Source of the DNA: Azolla caroliniana | Taxonomy: Eukaryota; Polypodiophyta | Assembly: GCA_043228905.1 (NCBI GenBank) | Contig: JBHGNT010000022.1 | Location: 11,222,001-11,286,000, forward strand | Length of the DNA stretch: 64,000 nt | Direction: 5' to 3' | Shown: in pieces, positions 31,866-44,876 of the stretch | Layout: each line of letters opens with the position of its first letter | How positions within the stretch are numbered: the first letter of the stretch is position 1 | Made by a program: the position numbers and the translations under genes | Notes under the pieces: model-generated | What the model saw: only the letters and a program-made list of their open reading frames with translations | What the model was told of the DNA's origin: nothing | Database searches by the model: none

Positions 31866-34112
31866 TAATTGAGATTTTGTGCAATCTCCTTCAAGACTTA
31901 TTTTCTGGTTTGGTGATATCAAAAGAAATTATGGCATCATGGCTTATCTAAAAATTTGCCCTTCGAGTAGTAGGAAAAGGATAAGAAGTGAAATTTGAAA
32001 ACAGGGTTTGGAACATGATTTTGTAATCACTAAAATGCTAAATGATATGTATGCAGAATGCCATTTCTTCTTATGAGATGGATGGAGTCATTGAAATAGG
32101 TGGAGGGGGATGCTCTTATGTATGCATCCGGAAGAAGTCCGTTTCTTCTTATGTGATGGATGGTGTCATGAAGCACTGTTGATTGCATGCAACATGTGGA
32201 AGGTTATCAAATGCATATAAACTGGTCGAAGGGCTAAGATCCCTTAACGTGGGTGTTGATCACATGGCTTTACATGACAATATGTTCATACATGTTAGAA
32301 TCATGGATCGAGGCATACAAAATGACCTCTATACCATAATGCTTTGATTGAGTTTTACGTTGAATATGGAAAATAGAGAATGCTTAGTCATTGTAAATGT
32401 GGGGGTATATTGGATGCATGTGATGGATGACCCAAAGGTGGTATGTGGAAATGTTGAATATGAACATGATGTGGAAGATTGATTTGGTTTGAACATATGC
32501 AAATTCATGGTATGTTTCAACTATTGAGGAAGTGTTCAATCAAGTCTATCAAAAGAAGGATTCATGGCTAGCTATTGTCTTACAGAAGATGGGTTGGGGA
32601 AGGACAATCATCTCCTTTCCATCATTTTGTATTTTGTAGTTGATTTGGTTTTTTAAACTAATGGAAGGATATGTTTTCTAATAAAAATAAAAATAAAGAC
32701 CAAGATTGTGAGACAAATGATGCAAAGAAAGGAAAATAATGAAGATTGCATGTGCCGTAAAAATAGTGATTGAGACTATCAATCAATTTCAAGGTGACAA
32801 CATCTCAAAAAATTTAAAGAGATACAATGACAAGATGTTTTGAAAACGTACAAATGACTCAGGAAAACTAAAATGTTTCAATAAGGTTTTGTCCATTGCA
32901 TCACACATGAAAATTGTAAATCTTCAACAAGTCCACACATCTTAGGTTAATTATAGCAAGGAAAGTCAAGGAATTTGAAATCAAAGAGAGCAAGGGGACA
33001 AGTCGTGATGATTTTGCCAAATGGGTGGCATCAAACAAGAAAAGGGAAGAGCATGACAATGGTGTTGTAGAGTATCAACATCATCTTGCTTAACTCTAAT
33101 GGTGAGATCAGGAAAATGCTCTAATTGAGAACTAGGAGGAATCAAGAAGAATACGTTACTACTATGTGAAGATAAAATAAGGGAAACTTGTCCAACACTA
33201 CAAACCAATCCACGGCTATTGGGATTGCACACCCAGATTTCTAAAGTGCAAATTTCTAAGGGAAGAATGATAGTGTCAAAACTTGATGTAAAAAACAAGA
33301 ACCAACAAAGAAGTTTGATAAAGGAAGTGGGTACAATATGGTCCCAATTAGAGAGAATGAAATGAGCCCATCATGTAAGAGTGCCCTGATGATCAACGTG
33401 AAGGAGATAATTAATAGGGCATATGTAAAGGTCCAATTTGTACTCCAATAGTGGGATAACTCATTCTCCATTGCATTATTAAGCATATCATTTATTTAAG
33501 CTTGTTCTTCTTTTCTAGTCCATTTGAGCATTGAAGATCTTGTGGCTTGTGAGTGATCGATTTCTTAAACCCTACACATGCATTCCCAACAATAAAGAGC
33601 GAAGGCATATATTGATGAGAACCATAGCACCTCATCTTCGATGTGTTTGATTACTCTTTAAGTGTGCTTACCATGTAGACACAATTCCACACAAGTTCTT
33701 CCAGGCAATAAACCAGCATGGTCCCCCCGAAATTTACCACATGCATGTGCTTTCTCTTGGGTTCAAAGGGATTGTCGACCGACTTCCCATATTCTTCTCT
33801 TTTGTTTCATTACATGCATGTAAACACATTTTATGGGGTTTCCTTTTGTTTCGCCAACATCTAAACTTGTGAAGTACTCTCGGGCTTCTCGGCATTCCAT
33901 TATGTCGTCGAATTATGTTCTTCGAAAATATGTGTCGGAGAGTCGGGGATGACGGACATCGGATCGGATCGATAGCCTGCAATCGGAGGGGCAGGGCTTG
34001 CGATCCGATTACAATAAGAAAAGGAACAGAGCAAAGACATATTTCCGATATATCCGTCGGAGTGTTCCGGATATTTCCGAAATTTGGCACTAGAGCAGGG
34101 CATTTGGTTACA
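31866..34112. other. Intergenic, no gene recognised
   Basis: No exon, RNA gene or transposon domain recognised on either strand. Minus-strand open stretches at 32981-33298, 33256-33486 and 33734-34120 are not recognisable. Confidence 0.45.
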
Positions 34113-34187
34113 TCTCCCATTTTATCTATGCATTATATGTTGTTAAATTTGCTCTGTTCATTGAGAGATAGATAGACAGATAGATAG

Positions 34188-34220
34188 ATGCTGATCTTGC
34201 TGCGCAGGGCATTTGGGTAG
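34188..34220 (+). CDS. Upstream ORF 1 (10 aa) in the PPR leader
   Basis: MLILLRRAFG then TAG. Its first five residues equal those of the PPR protein because of the tandem duplication. Translation is not shown; it could lower initiation at 34364. Confidence 0.35.
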   Translation: MLILLRRAFG

Positions 34221-34299
34221 ATCTCCTTTTTTATCTATGCATTCATTATATGCTGTTAATTTGCTCTGTTCATTGAGAGATACATAGATACATAGATAG

Positions 34300-34344
34300 A
34301 TGCTGATCTTGCTGAGCAGGGCATTTGTTTTATCTATGCATTGA
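34300..34344 (+). CDS. Upstream ORF 2 (14 aa) in the PPR leader
   Basis: MLILLSRAFVLSMH then TGA, 19 bases before the main ATG. Same duplicated start context as the PPR ORF. Translation is not shown. Confidence 0.35.
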   Translation: MLILLSRAFVLSMH

Positions 34345-34363
34345 GAGATAGATAGATAGATAG

Positions 34364-36907
34364 ATGCTGATCTTGCTGAGCTCTACTGATTTGCTAACAC
34401 CTTCTTCTTCCAAAACACATGCCCTCCCCAATGAATCCTCTCTCAAAGGCCTCCTCCGAGACGACACCGTAACTCTCCACAAAGGTAAGCTTCTCCACTC
34501 CTACATAGTCTCTCGAGGATTGGATAAGGATGTCTCTCTTTCCAACCACATCGTCAGCATGTATGGTAAATTCCATGCCGTGGCTGATGCACGTTCGGTG
34601 TTCGATCACATGCATACCCGTGATTTGGTATCATGGAATGCCATGATAGCTGTCTATGCCAATCGTTTTCATGGGAACAATAACAACAGCAATAATGAAG
34701 CATTTTGCCTTTTCAAACATATGTGTGGATGTGACTTTGAGCCAGATGTGGTCACTTTCATAAGCATTCTTCGGGCTTGTCATAAGGATGCGGACTTAAG
34801 CCATGGTGAATTGATCCATGCTTCAATTCTAGATTATGGGTTTGAATCGGATTCAGTTGTTTGTACTGCCCTCCTTAACATGTATGGTAGATGTGATGCC
34901 CTTGAATTTGCCAGTATATTATTTCACAAGTTGCAACCTTGTCGAGAAACCATCCCTTGGAATGCAATTATTGCGGCTTATTCACAACAAGGTTATCATG
35001 AAGATGCTCTTGAGTTCTTCTACGATATGCAACGGTGTGGAATAACACCTGATAAAGTTACATTCATCTCAGTTGTGACGGCTTGTGCAAATTTGCATTG
35101 TTTTGATGAAGGAAAGAGAATTCATTTACAGATACGGGACTATGGATTTGATTCGGATGTTGTTGTTTGTAATGCTCTTATAACCATGTATGGGAACTGT
35201 GTTGCCACCAAGGAATCTCGAACTATTTTTGATAGAATGCCACAACGAGATCTTACATCATGGAATGCAATGCTTGGTGCATATGCTCATGACGCTGATG
35301 GTGTGGGTGCCATTGATTTATTCGAATGTATGAGAAATCAGAATGTACAACCTAACGCGATCACATATGTAAGTCTCTTATCAGCATGTGGAAACATTGC
35401 TTCAATATTGATGCTTCAAGACATCCATGCTTGCGCTGTCTATGATGGATATGAGTTAAACGATATCGTGAGCACAGAACTGCTCAACAACTATGGGAAA
35501 TGTGGAGATCTTGAGGATGCTAGGATTATATTCAACAAAATACCACAGCTTAGTCTGGTTTCATGGAATGTTATGATATCGGTTTATGCCCAGAATGGTG
35601 AAACTCACAAGGCGATAGAACTTATCCACCTGTCTTCACATAAAGGTATACAGATAGATGAAGTATCTTTCGTCTGTGCTTTGACGGCATGTCATGATGT
35701 TGCCGCTCTAGAAGAAGGAAGAATCCTTCATGCACAAGTTCTGGACGCGGGTTTTGATTGTAACATAATAGTAGAAAATGCGATCGTCACTATGTATGGA
35801 AAGTGTGAAGCTCTGGAGGATGCATGCCTATTTTTCGAAACAATGCACTTTCACAATGTGGTCACATGGAATATTATAATGGACGCCCATGTGCAATCAG
35901 GAAAGGGTGATGAGGTGTTGGGAATTTTCAAGCGAATGAAAACAGAAGGATTTAAACCAGATCAAGGAACTTATGTGAGTGCTCTTGGTGGATGTGCAAT
36001 TACAAGAGACTTATCAGAGGGTAGGTTTACTCACATGTGCATAGTCATCGATGGATTAAGGTCAGAGATTCTAGAAGGGGCACTGATGAACATGTATGGA
36101 AAGTGTGGTTCTTTGGATGATGCAGAGGTTATCTTTCAGAATATGAATGAAACAAATATTATCTGTTGGAATAACATCATAGCTTTATATTCTTCAGCAG
36201 GGCATAATAAGGAGGCTTTAATGATGTTTAAAAATATGCAATATGCAGGTGTAATGCCAAATAAGGTCACTCTTATGACCATTTTGACTGCATGCATTGA
36301 TTTAACTGCCTTGGATGAGGCCCAAGTGATCCATGGCTATATTGTAATGTGTGGTTTTGAAACTGATGCGTTTATTGGGACTGCCTTGATGAACACATAT
36401 GGGAAATTCGGAGCCCTCGAAGATGCACGGAATGTGTTTGATAGAATAAATGATCATGATGTGATTGCATGGAATGCCTTGATTTCTGTATATGCGCAGC
36501 AAGGGCATGCGGAACAATCGCTGCAAACATTTGAGGAAATGATATCCAAGAAGGTGAGACCGGATAATATCACATTTGTTAACCTATTATCAAGTTGTAG
36601 TCATGGAGGGCTGTTAGAGGAAGGTCTGAAATTCTTTCATGCTATGTGGAAGGATTATAACGTGAAGCCAAGTATAGAGCACTATGGATGTGTAATTGAT
36701 CTGTATGGTAGAGCTGGACAGCTGGCAGAGGCAGAGGATTTCATCACTAAGTATTCCTTGGAGAAGCAGCCTTTGGTGTGGACAAATTTGCTCGGTGCTT
36801 GCCGACTTTATGATGATGTGGAACGTGGGAAAAGGGTTGCAAAAAACATTCTCCATCTGGAAGCTCAGGATTCGGCGACTTATGTGTTGCTTGCAAGCAT
36901 GTGTTGA
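34364..36907 (+). CDS. PLS-class pentatricopeptide repeat protein, no E/DYW tail
   Basis: 847 aa in one exon. PPR proteins bind organellar RNA one base per repeat and act in editing, splicing or stability in plastids or mitochondria. Tandem repeats fill the protein from about residue 35: GKLLHSYIVSRGL, IVSMYGKFHAVADARSVFDHM, DLVSWNAMIAVYA, and so on, with MYGKCG-type L/S repeats to LIEHYGCVIDLYGRAG-like repeats near residue 780. It ends ATYVLLASMC at a TGA where PLS proteins normally continue into E motifs. The next bases still encode ICGAILETKKKEI, reminiscent of an E1 motif, so the tail may have been lost by mutation. The N-terminus is short and serine-rich and could be a weak organelle presequence. 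An intact single exon suggests a working gene. Confidence 0.85.
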   Translation: MLILLSSTDLLTPSSSKTHALPNESSLKGLLRDDTVTLHKGKLLHSYIVSRGLDKDVSLSNHIVSMYGKFHAVADARSVFDHMHTRDLVSWNAMIAVYANRFHGNNNNSNNEAFCLFKHMCGCDFEPDVVTFISILRACHKDADLSHGELIHASILDYGFESDSVVCTALLNMYGRCDALEFASILFHKLQPCRETIPWNAIIAAYSQQGYHEDALEFFYDMQRCGITPDKVTFISVVTACANLHCFDEGKRIHLQIRDYGFDSDVVVCNALITMYGNCVATKESRTIFDRMPQRDLTSWNAMLGAYAHDADGVGAIDLFECMRNQNVQPNAITYVSLLSACGNIASILMLQDIHACAVYDGYELNDIVSTELLNNYGKCGDLEDARIIFNKIPQLSLVSWNVMISVYAQNGETHKAIELIHLSSHKGIQIDEVSFVCALTACHDVAALEEGRILHAQVLDAGFDCNIIVENAIVTMYGKCEALEDACLFFETMHFHNVVTWNIIMDAHVQSGKGDEVLGIFKRMKTEGFKPDQGTYVSALGGCAITRDLSEGRFTHMCIVIDGLRSEILEGALMNMYGKCGSLDDAEVIFQNMNETNIICWNNIIALYSSAGHNKEALMMFKNMQYAGVMPNKVTLMTILTACIDLTALDEAQVIHGYIVMCGFETDAFIGTALMNTYGKFGALEDARNVFDRINDHDVIAWNALISVYAQQGHAEQSLQTFEEMISKKVRPDNITFVNLLSSCSHGGLLEEGLKFFHAMWKDYNVKPSIEHYGCVIDLYGRAGQLAEAEDFITKYSLEKQPLVWTNLLGACRLYDDVERGKRVAKNILHLEAQDSATYVLLASMC

Positions 36908-37686
36908 ATATGTGGTGCTATATTGGAGACAAAAAAGAAGGAAATTTGAATTTTGTTTTAAGATGTATTGATTTGGAATACATCCTTATCAGTAACATTG
37001 GATCATTGGACTTGTGAATGACGTAAAGAAAGGTGTTCTGCTCGTCTTATGCTGTGATGATGTGCTATATGCCATGGAATGTAATGATCATTGTTATTAC
37101 ACTTCTATTTCTTGAACTCAATCTGCATGTCTTAATCAAACATGGAAGAAGAAGAAGACAACTATTATATTGGTGATTGCTGGATCACACATGAGAATGT
37201 TTGCCCTGGAACTCGGGCAAAAGTGTGTTGCTATTTGCAGAGGATCGATAACATGAACAAGTAATTGGATGCAAAATTGTGTACCATACATACTCTGCTT
37301 GCCTTAATATTATTACATATCTTGCAGACATTTAAATCTAGAGGATACTATGATTAACATACTAGATTGGATTCAATAGAAATGCAAAAAATATTGTCAA
37401 ATCTATTATACGAGGACGAGAATGTGACGGTTTTTTGGCAACTGATTGTGTACTTTTGGATTGTCCATACAAAGCAACTATTCATTCCATATGGATTAAG
37501 CCATATTATCTAATACTAAACATAATCTTGATGGAGACAGATGATGGATTCGTCAATGTTCTGTTGTTGGATAAGCAGTGATCCATTTGCAAGGAAACTA
37601 GTTTCACGAAAATGGAACCTGAAAAAAGTTTGTCAGTTGTTTCAAGTGAAGAAGAGAATTAGATTGATATGGGGCCATTTTGATGT
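36908..37686. other. Downstream of PPR gene, no gene recognised
   Basis: Presumed 3' UTR and spacer. The first 50 bases after the stop keep partial E-motif-like coding. No other signal. Confidence 0.4.
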
Positions 37687-37814
37687 AACATCTACTGTGA
37701 AATCATTGTATACCAGTATATCACTCAATATATTTCAGAGACTCTACTCTAACATCTACTGTGAAATCATTGTATACCAGTAAATCACTCAATATATTTC
37801 GGAGACTCTACTCT
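37687..37814. repeat. 64-bp tandem duplication
   Basis: Two nearly identical copies (37687-37750 and 37751-37814) starting aacatctactgtgaaatcat. Confidence 0.9.
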
Positions 37815-37923
37815 AAAGAGTATGACATTGCAATTTGCCACATACCATTGTATCATCTCAACGTATTTCATATGCTTTACTTTAGAGAGTATGACATCAT
37901 TGTATCATTGACCTTTTTTTAAA

Positions 37924-38585
37924 GGGAAATTCAATAATATATATGTATTAGAAATTCGAAATATGTGTGCTTAAAATTACTCATATTCTTCAACTCCCTC
38001 ATCAAGTACTTGATATTGTGGTGTGCATGTGTTCCTTTGTGCCACCCTTTTAGCACACCCTTTTTAGCACGCATGTAGCTAAGCCAACCCAAATGAGCAC
38101 CTTTGTATCAACTATAAATTGAGCAAGAAGCAAGAAGCTAACGAGGGTGGTTTTGATATCTTATGTGCATTTCACAATATGGTTAGAAATATACACTTAA
38201 TTGACCTAATTATCATAATAATGAATTGTTCATTGAATTTGCCAAATGACCTTGATTAAGTTAATGTCTTAACATAAACAAAGCTTCTAATTATCCCTAT
38301 TAGGACATCTTCACTTTGTCATTAGCGGCATGATTAACAAGTACTTGATATTGAAAATTCAATAATGTGTTAGAATTCGAATATTTTTGTTTTTTAAATT
38401 ACTCATAATATTCAATTCCCTCATCAAATACTTGATATGTTTAAAATATACACTTAATTGACCTAATAATCATAAGAATGAATTGCTAGCTTAATTTGCC
38501 AAATAACCTTGATTAAGATAAGTTTTAACATTAAAAAACTTCTAATTGGATTTCACTTTGTCATTGGTCGAATGATTAATAAAAT
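37924..38585. repeat. Degenerate direct duplication
   Basis: 37924-38341 and 38354-38585 share ordered blocks: attcaataat, ccctcatcaa(g/a)tacttgatat, atacacttaattgacctaat and accttgattaag. The second copy lacks a middle segment of about 190 bp. Confidence 0.7.
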
Positions 38586-39863
38586 AGGACTAGTGATTAA
38601 ATTATGGAATTCATCTTCTACACAACGTAATAATATTTTTAATCTTGTTTTCTTTTGCTTTGCTAGAAATAGTGATTAGTAGCCTCAACTTGGACTTTTA
38701 CAATTAAGCAAGCATGCATTCAAACTTTCCAATGCATACAAGCATATTTTCATAATTTGCCTAGTCTATTGATTTGACTCAAAGATGTTCCACCATCATT
38801 CCTAAGTAATTCTTCTAAAGAAAAGATACATGATGTGTGTCATTGAGTGTTGCAAGAAAAGAAAAGAATGGGAAAACAATGAGATTATGGGTAATGGTGA
38901 TAGTCAAAGGTCTATAAGCTAACGTACTTGTATAAATAACTCATTTCTTTCTATAAACCTCCAATCTTAATTGATTGCCTATTTTTAATCAGGTATAAAG
39001 AATATGTTGACTTAAATAAATCTGAAAAAGAAAACATCTACAACATTTTCAATCCTTTTAGGCAATGTCATGCATTGGTCAAATTAGTGCTCAGTGTCAA
39101 ATATATTCATGAATGATCACTCTGATTTATTAACTCAAAGTTTCCTCTCTCTATTTCTCTGTAAGCCCAATGTGTATGTCTTACTGAGGTCATAGCCATC
39201 ATCATGATGGATATTGTCGGGCAATTTCAGTCGTAATGATTGTTGGTTATTCACAATACATTTCAAGCCATTGAACTTTAGGAAACTAGGGAAGAAATAC
39301 AATTTTCTTTTGTTATTCACATTAAGATCTTCTGAAGATGTTTAGGGTTTATCCATTCTAACGATGTTGGGTGGACCATTCTTTCACTTTGTCTACACCC
39401 TCCCATTTACTCATCTTCATCTTCAAAATGATGTGCCATATATCAGCCAACATTCTAATTTTATACATAGCTCATACATCCCACCTGATATTTATGGCAG
39501 TCTGCAATATCTACTCCTTGCGCATGCTTCTTACTTCCTTTCTATGCAATGTGGCAAGAGCTAGGGGTGATACAGTTTTATTTTCATGCCACAAGCTGAG
39601 AGCATTGTGGGCTTGTTACTACTATTATAGGGTGCTAAGTCTTTTTCGTGATAAATTGTCTTACTATCTCAATTATCTTGATGATAATTGTATAGATGAA
39701 TAAATAAATATAGCCATACACTACTGCCAAAGCCTTCAACACGAGCCCGACAAACATACACTGTACAATACTTGGTATGACGCAACACAATGTGAGGAAA
39801 CAATACAGGGTTAGGGTAGGGGGCACATAGAATTGAGGATAAGTTAAAACTCGGCTGCCTCTT
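38586..39863. other. Intergenic between PPR and DUF2854 genes, nothing recognised
   Basis: A-T rich with only short open stretches. Contains the presumed 3' flank of the minus-strand gene that ends at 39864. Confidence 0.4.
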
Positions 39864-42800
39864 TAATCAGCTATGAGTTTCACTTCATATAAGCCTTCAC
39901 CTCCTGCAGCTGTGAGCCATAACAAAATGTTTCAGAACGATATGGTTGAGTTTCCTGTTACATATCAAATCAAATACACTTGCAGAAACACTCTTCAGCA
40001 ATTACCTATTTCTGATGTAACACCCGGTCCAAAGAATGAGGAAAATTTGGCCTGTATCAGAACCAAAAAAATGTCACTTTGGATAGCTATTTTAGTACAT
40101 CAAAAGTATCGCATTTATCTTTGCTACATTTCTAGACACATGTTTCTTTCAGCCTCTACGCGATCAAAACATAAAATGGCATTTGAAAGATCATTGAAGT
40201 AGGAAACATAAATTCTCACAAAAATGAAGTTCACATGGATCATATTAGACCTTTGAGGACGATAATAAAATCTTTCTATATATTATATATCCAGACCCCA
40301 AATAATGGACTATGTATAGTATCTCTGGTAGAAAGAAATCCTATCGGTTTAACAGCCATAGCTCTACCATATATACCCACACCCAAACTGATTCCCAATA
40401 TGAGATACATACAAGGGATCCACTTAGCTTGCAAAAAAGAAAAACAGTAATGCCTTTTTTCAATGGACTTGCAAATGGTTTGCAGACTAACATGGTTGTC
40501 TTTATTTTTTAAGAAGGTTTCAAGCTATGTTTAACCTGTCTTTCGGTGAAGTCTTTCAGTTCCAGTGCCTTCGCTTCAAAGATAAGAACCAGTGCATATT
40601 TTCCTTCTTCATTTACCTGACCAGAAAATCATTTTCACAATCATTGCAATAAATTTAGAGTAGATACGAATAATCTATTCATTGAATTTTTTTATATCAT
40701 ACTTCTTCCCGAATAGCTTTGAGAACAGGAGCATTGCGGCGCTGGACTCCTCCTCCCTACAATACCAATAAAATATGGATGTTACGGAAATCACTAAATT
40801 AATTAAAAATACAATATACAGGAAAAGAAGTACAACATTTTTGTTCCAAAGGATGAAAAAGCACTGGCATTTTGAAAAGAAAAAAGATAATGATGCACTA
40901 CTGTAAAAAAAACATATAATAAATGTAACCCATGAGAGATGGCGCTAGAGAAATATAGATAGATGTTTTTGTAGCCCAAGATGGCCTACAAGACTGAACA
41001 AGAGACTGCAACTTTAATTAGTGTCTCATCTTGGAGAAGAACAAAAAAAAAGCATAACTAGGTTAGTAAAACCACGTGCGGAACCAGATATTCCAATTAG
41101 CGAAGCACTTTAAAGTTGTGATTATAGACGGACCAAAACTTCTGTTTTCCAAAGATCTCAATCTCAGTCAATTCAAGATGGAGAGATCTCCAAAAATATG
41201 GATATATTGAAGCTCACAGCTCTAAAAGGCTGCATCACTATTGATAAAAGCAATACCAAATAGGAAACTTAAAATATTATAAAGAATAGATGACAGTAGA
41301 AGAGGAACATGACATGAGTCCAGCAACAAAATAAATGGAAATGAACCTTGAGCCAAACTATAAGAAAAGTGCAGCTTGTGAGTGGGTTTGCAGGAAAATG
41401 GGTTCAGCGTGTAAAAGACTAATTGGCTGAAGTTTTGATATGGAAGTGACATGAAAAGAAGCTATAAGTAGGCCTAAATGAGAGTAGTTATCTCTCCATA
41501 GACTTCGCCCCAAAATGAAGGGCAATTTGATTGGAACAGGCCTAATCTGCTGGTTTTAGCAACTAACTTAAAGGCCTGTAAAAGCCCCGAACAAGTACAA
41601 TTTGGATTTGTCGCATTGGCCAAAATCATATTCTTCTCATGTTAACTCCTTCATTCTTGTTATATAATGAAATCCACAACAAACTAAAAAGCTGCTGCTT
41701 CTTTTTGAGAAAACAAAGCATACATTGTTTGTACAAAATCTTCAGAAGTGCCATGTGACCTAACTCCTCCTTCATTCTTGTTATATAATGAAATCCACAA
41801 ACTAAAGAGAAGCTGCTTCTTTTTGAGAAAACAGGGCATATATTGTTAGTACAAAATCTTCAGAAATACCATGTGGCCTAACTCCAAGGGAATTATAAAG
41901 TATAGTATACACAACAGGCGTATCTTCACCTATATAATCGACAGAGATCATGCAAAATAAATCACTATGCTGGTTATATCTCCAAGAATTGAAGCCAAAA
42001 TCGAAATAAAATGAGAGCTTTTCCAATACGAACTTCTGATGTTCAATACACACACACATATATCAGTTACATCATTCGTTGGTTTATGTTTTGTTGATGA
42101 TTCTTTTATAATATATTTCTTTTAGACTTTTCATGATGGAAATATAATGTACATGTTGCACCATTTTACTCTTAGGCACCAAAAAGATTCAATTTCAACG
42201 ATTAAAAAAAGGAAGTGCCATACTAGACCATAGCGAAATATCCTCTTCAAAGCCTCGTCCAAATGTTGTTCATCTCCATAACGAAATCTCGTTACATCAC
42301 TTCTCACCTACAACAAATAAAGTTGTCAAGAATATAAGCATATATATCTTAATAAATGATACTAGATCTGTAAGAGTTATTGAAAAACTGTATATGACAA
42401 ATACTCACGGGGTACCTATACAATAACAGAATATATATATATATATATAAACTTCTTCAAATGTAGTACATATAAGCTTCTTTAAATCCCTGAATAATAC
42501 TTTCGAGAACAACTCGTATCATCCAAATCCCTGACTCAAAGGAGTGTTTGCAAGAGCAGTTGGTTGATATGCATTTTAAGGTTTGCTTGCAGATTGCACA
42601 TCAAGTTCTACCTGTTTCAGTGTAGGCGTTGCTGCAACTTCCCTTATTGCTAAAGCATCAGCATACGTTGTGCAAGGAACTGGTTTCAGTTCTGCATACT
42701 GGAGAAAAATGTGAACTAGTCAAAATGCGTATGCAAATCATAAACAGAAGTTCTGATGATGTGTTAAAATGACATCAGCTGAAAATCCTATACATAGACA

Positions 42801-44838
42801 CTACATTACCAATAGAACCATACACATATATTAACTTCAGGAACTAGAAAGGCTAGGCACAGCAAACATCATGATGAAACATGCCACATATAGTTGTCAT
42901 TGCTAGTTAGCACATGTCCTTGTTGCCTTTTTACTTTGTGCAAACATTACAATCAAGAAAGTGAATATTTGCAAAGATGTGGATTATACAACATGTGCAT
43001 GCAATAATGCATATTAGTTGGAACTAAGCCTACAAACATACAAAAGCAAGACCAGTAACCGAATTACTGATTGAGATTTCCACAACTATCCACCTTGAGA
43101 GCCATGCCAATGATTGTGAGGGGAAACCCATATGTAAGCATAATAGCTGACCATTCAGTTCCAGGAAGAACAGTAAAATAGGCTCCAAATCCATACCTAG
43201 CACCATAAACACATAAAACAGCTCAAAAACGGGAATACAAGATGGGTTGGGAAACATATTCTTAATGATCCATCAGAATTTTCACTTACGATAACAATGT
43301 TACTCCAAGACCAAGCCCAATTGTGCCCAATGAAGTCTGCATCAAGTCATTGAAAACAATGTTACCAACTCAAAGAATAAAACGTAATTTCCTCTAAAAC
43401 ATTCAATGGATAAGTAACATCAAAAGTTGGTTGTCATCACAAATCCATATTTGACTTTCGTCTTTCGACTGAAAAACAACTTCCTAACACTAACCATTCC
43501 ATCTTTCTACTTTTGCATTGATTGATTTCCTTTTATTTGATCTTTATTTCTGAAAAGATATCCTAGATACTCTTGAAATCGGTATGACTTCAATATTTCT
43601 TTTCAACAAGAAAATTCCAATGCATAAATTCTGTGCTAGCCATTGCACTTCGGCAACCACCCATAGACCGAACTCTGAAGGCATGATGGATAACAAGCAT
43701 TCCCTGGTTTTCTTCATTTTTTTTCTAGATACTCTGAGATGGCATAGTCTCAACCACAACCTGGGCAAGTGGCCTCCATTTGGAACCAGGCCATAACCAC
43801 GACCATAAAGTCGAGTATTTGTAGAGTAGTGGTGTGTGTGTGTTTGTTTGTAGTGTTGTACCACTGTGCCCTGGTAATAATACTTGTGTTTAATCAGATA
43901 TTCACTGACCCAGTGAGGACCCTACTGATACTCAATGTTTCTGCTTTCTCTTCCTTAACCACCATCTCTTTCATATCACTGAAACAACCAATCTTTGCAA
44001 AGTGTTCATGGATTTTTAAAGTTCCCGCCCTAATGTTGTCCATTTTTATCTTTGTTTCATCACTTTCTCGTTCCTTTCTATAGATCAATGCCTTTCATTT
44101 TTACCATCATTTCATTCCCGTCCCTCAGTTCAGCCAATATAACATTTTTCTGCTTAATATCTTCATTCATAGCTATTTCTCTTGTTGCAGCCACAGGCCT
44201 TCTGCAAATATCTTCACTTCATGGAATTGCTCACGTTTTTCCATTGAAATCTGTCTTTTTTTTTTCGCATTGCATTCATGGTAAGTATGCTCTTCTCACC
44301 TCAATCGTTGATGATAGATCTTCCTCATTTCATGATCTGAAATGGAATGAAGTTGCCATGGGTTTCTTCCATTTTTTTTTAACTAACTACGCATACTTAA
44401 AATTCTTCACTTCTGAAAACTCAGAAGAGTAGCACAAAACAACAACAATAATGAGAAGGAAAACTCTAGCTCTGACCTAATGCTTCCTTCAGTGTAAATA
44501 GAACAGAAACAAAGAGACGCGCTGACCTTGAAGATCGAAATCTCTGATTCCGGAACAATCTCCTTGGAAGATGAAGAAGATGATGATGATGAAGAAGAAG
44601 AAGAAGAAGTGGCCTCCTGCAAAGGGGTGGAAGCTCGAGCAGAGAAACGCAGAGAAGGGAGTGAGTAGTAGGGAGATATTCTTGTACCTCTACTTCTGAG
44701 GCTGCTCCTTCGGGGGGGTTGTAGAGGCAGGAAGGTTGAGGGGTGGGGAGGGTTGCTGAGCTTCTGCGATGGCGTGACGAAGAGGAAGCTTCTACTGATG
44801 ATCGCCATATCCATATCCATCATCGTCATCGACATCAT
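39864..44838 (-). CDS. Plastid-targeted DUF2854-family membrane protein, 9 exons
   Basis: Exons 44527-44838, 43290-43336, 43094-43196, 42612-42698, 42224-42307, 40703-40756, 40536-40616, 40006-40051 and 39864-39910 join in phase to 286 aa with GT-AG introns. Met11 (MAIISRSFLF) is an alternative start and looks more like a transit peptide. Residues 1 to about 100 are Ser/Arg/Pro-rich with a polyserine run. The mature part has two hydrophobic segments (TSLGTIGLGLGVTLLSYG; MLTYGFPLTIIGMALK), then YAELKPVP, DVTRFRYGDEQHLDEALKR, QRRNAPVLKAIREE, ALVLIFEAKALEL, AKFSSFFGPGVTSEI and GLYEVKLIAD. This order matches the cyanobacterial and plastid DUF2854 family, whose role I do not know. A thylakoid or envelope membrane location is inferred. 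The Arabidopsis counterpart is not named because I cannot verify it. Confidence 0.88.
41645..41886. repeat. 121-bp tandem duplication in intron 5 of the DUF2854 gene
   Basis: Two copies start aactcct(cc)ttcattcttg and share gctgcttctttttgagaaaa and acaaaatcttcaga. No effect on the flanking exons (40703-40756 and 42224-42307). Confidence 0.85.
43545..43880 (-). mobile_element. Possible LINE 3' tail in intron 1 of the DUF2854 gene
   Basis: The minus strand ends ggatatcttttcagaaataa, very like the 3' end of LINE copy 2 (ggatatcttttcaaaaaaaa). The region carries a 106-codon open stretch that I cannot match firmly. Weak evidence. Confidence 0.3.
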
Positions 44839-44876
44839 CCTCTGCTTCTTCTAGACAGACCTCTCTGTTTCTGCTC

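Larger units (their letters stand above)
34113..34378 (+). repeat. Imperfect tandem triplication spanning the PPR leader and start codon
   Basis: Three shrinking copies of gcatttg...tttatctatgcatt...ttgagagata(gata)n gatgctgatcttgctg. The three ATGs are at 34188, 34300 and 34364, each reading ATG CTG ATC TTG CTG. The first two open short upstream ORFs; the third is the PPR start. Confidence 0.9.

Noticed and set aside
33734-34120. 128-codon minus-strand frame upstream of the PPR gene
   Set aside because: No recognisable domain, no splice context; probably chance.
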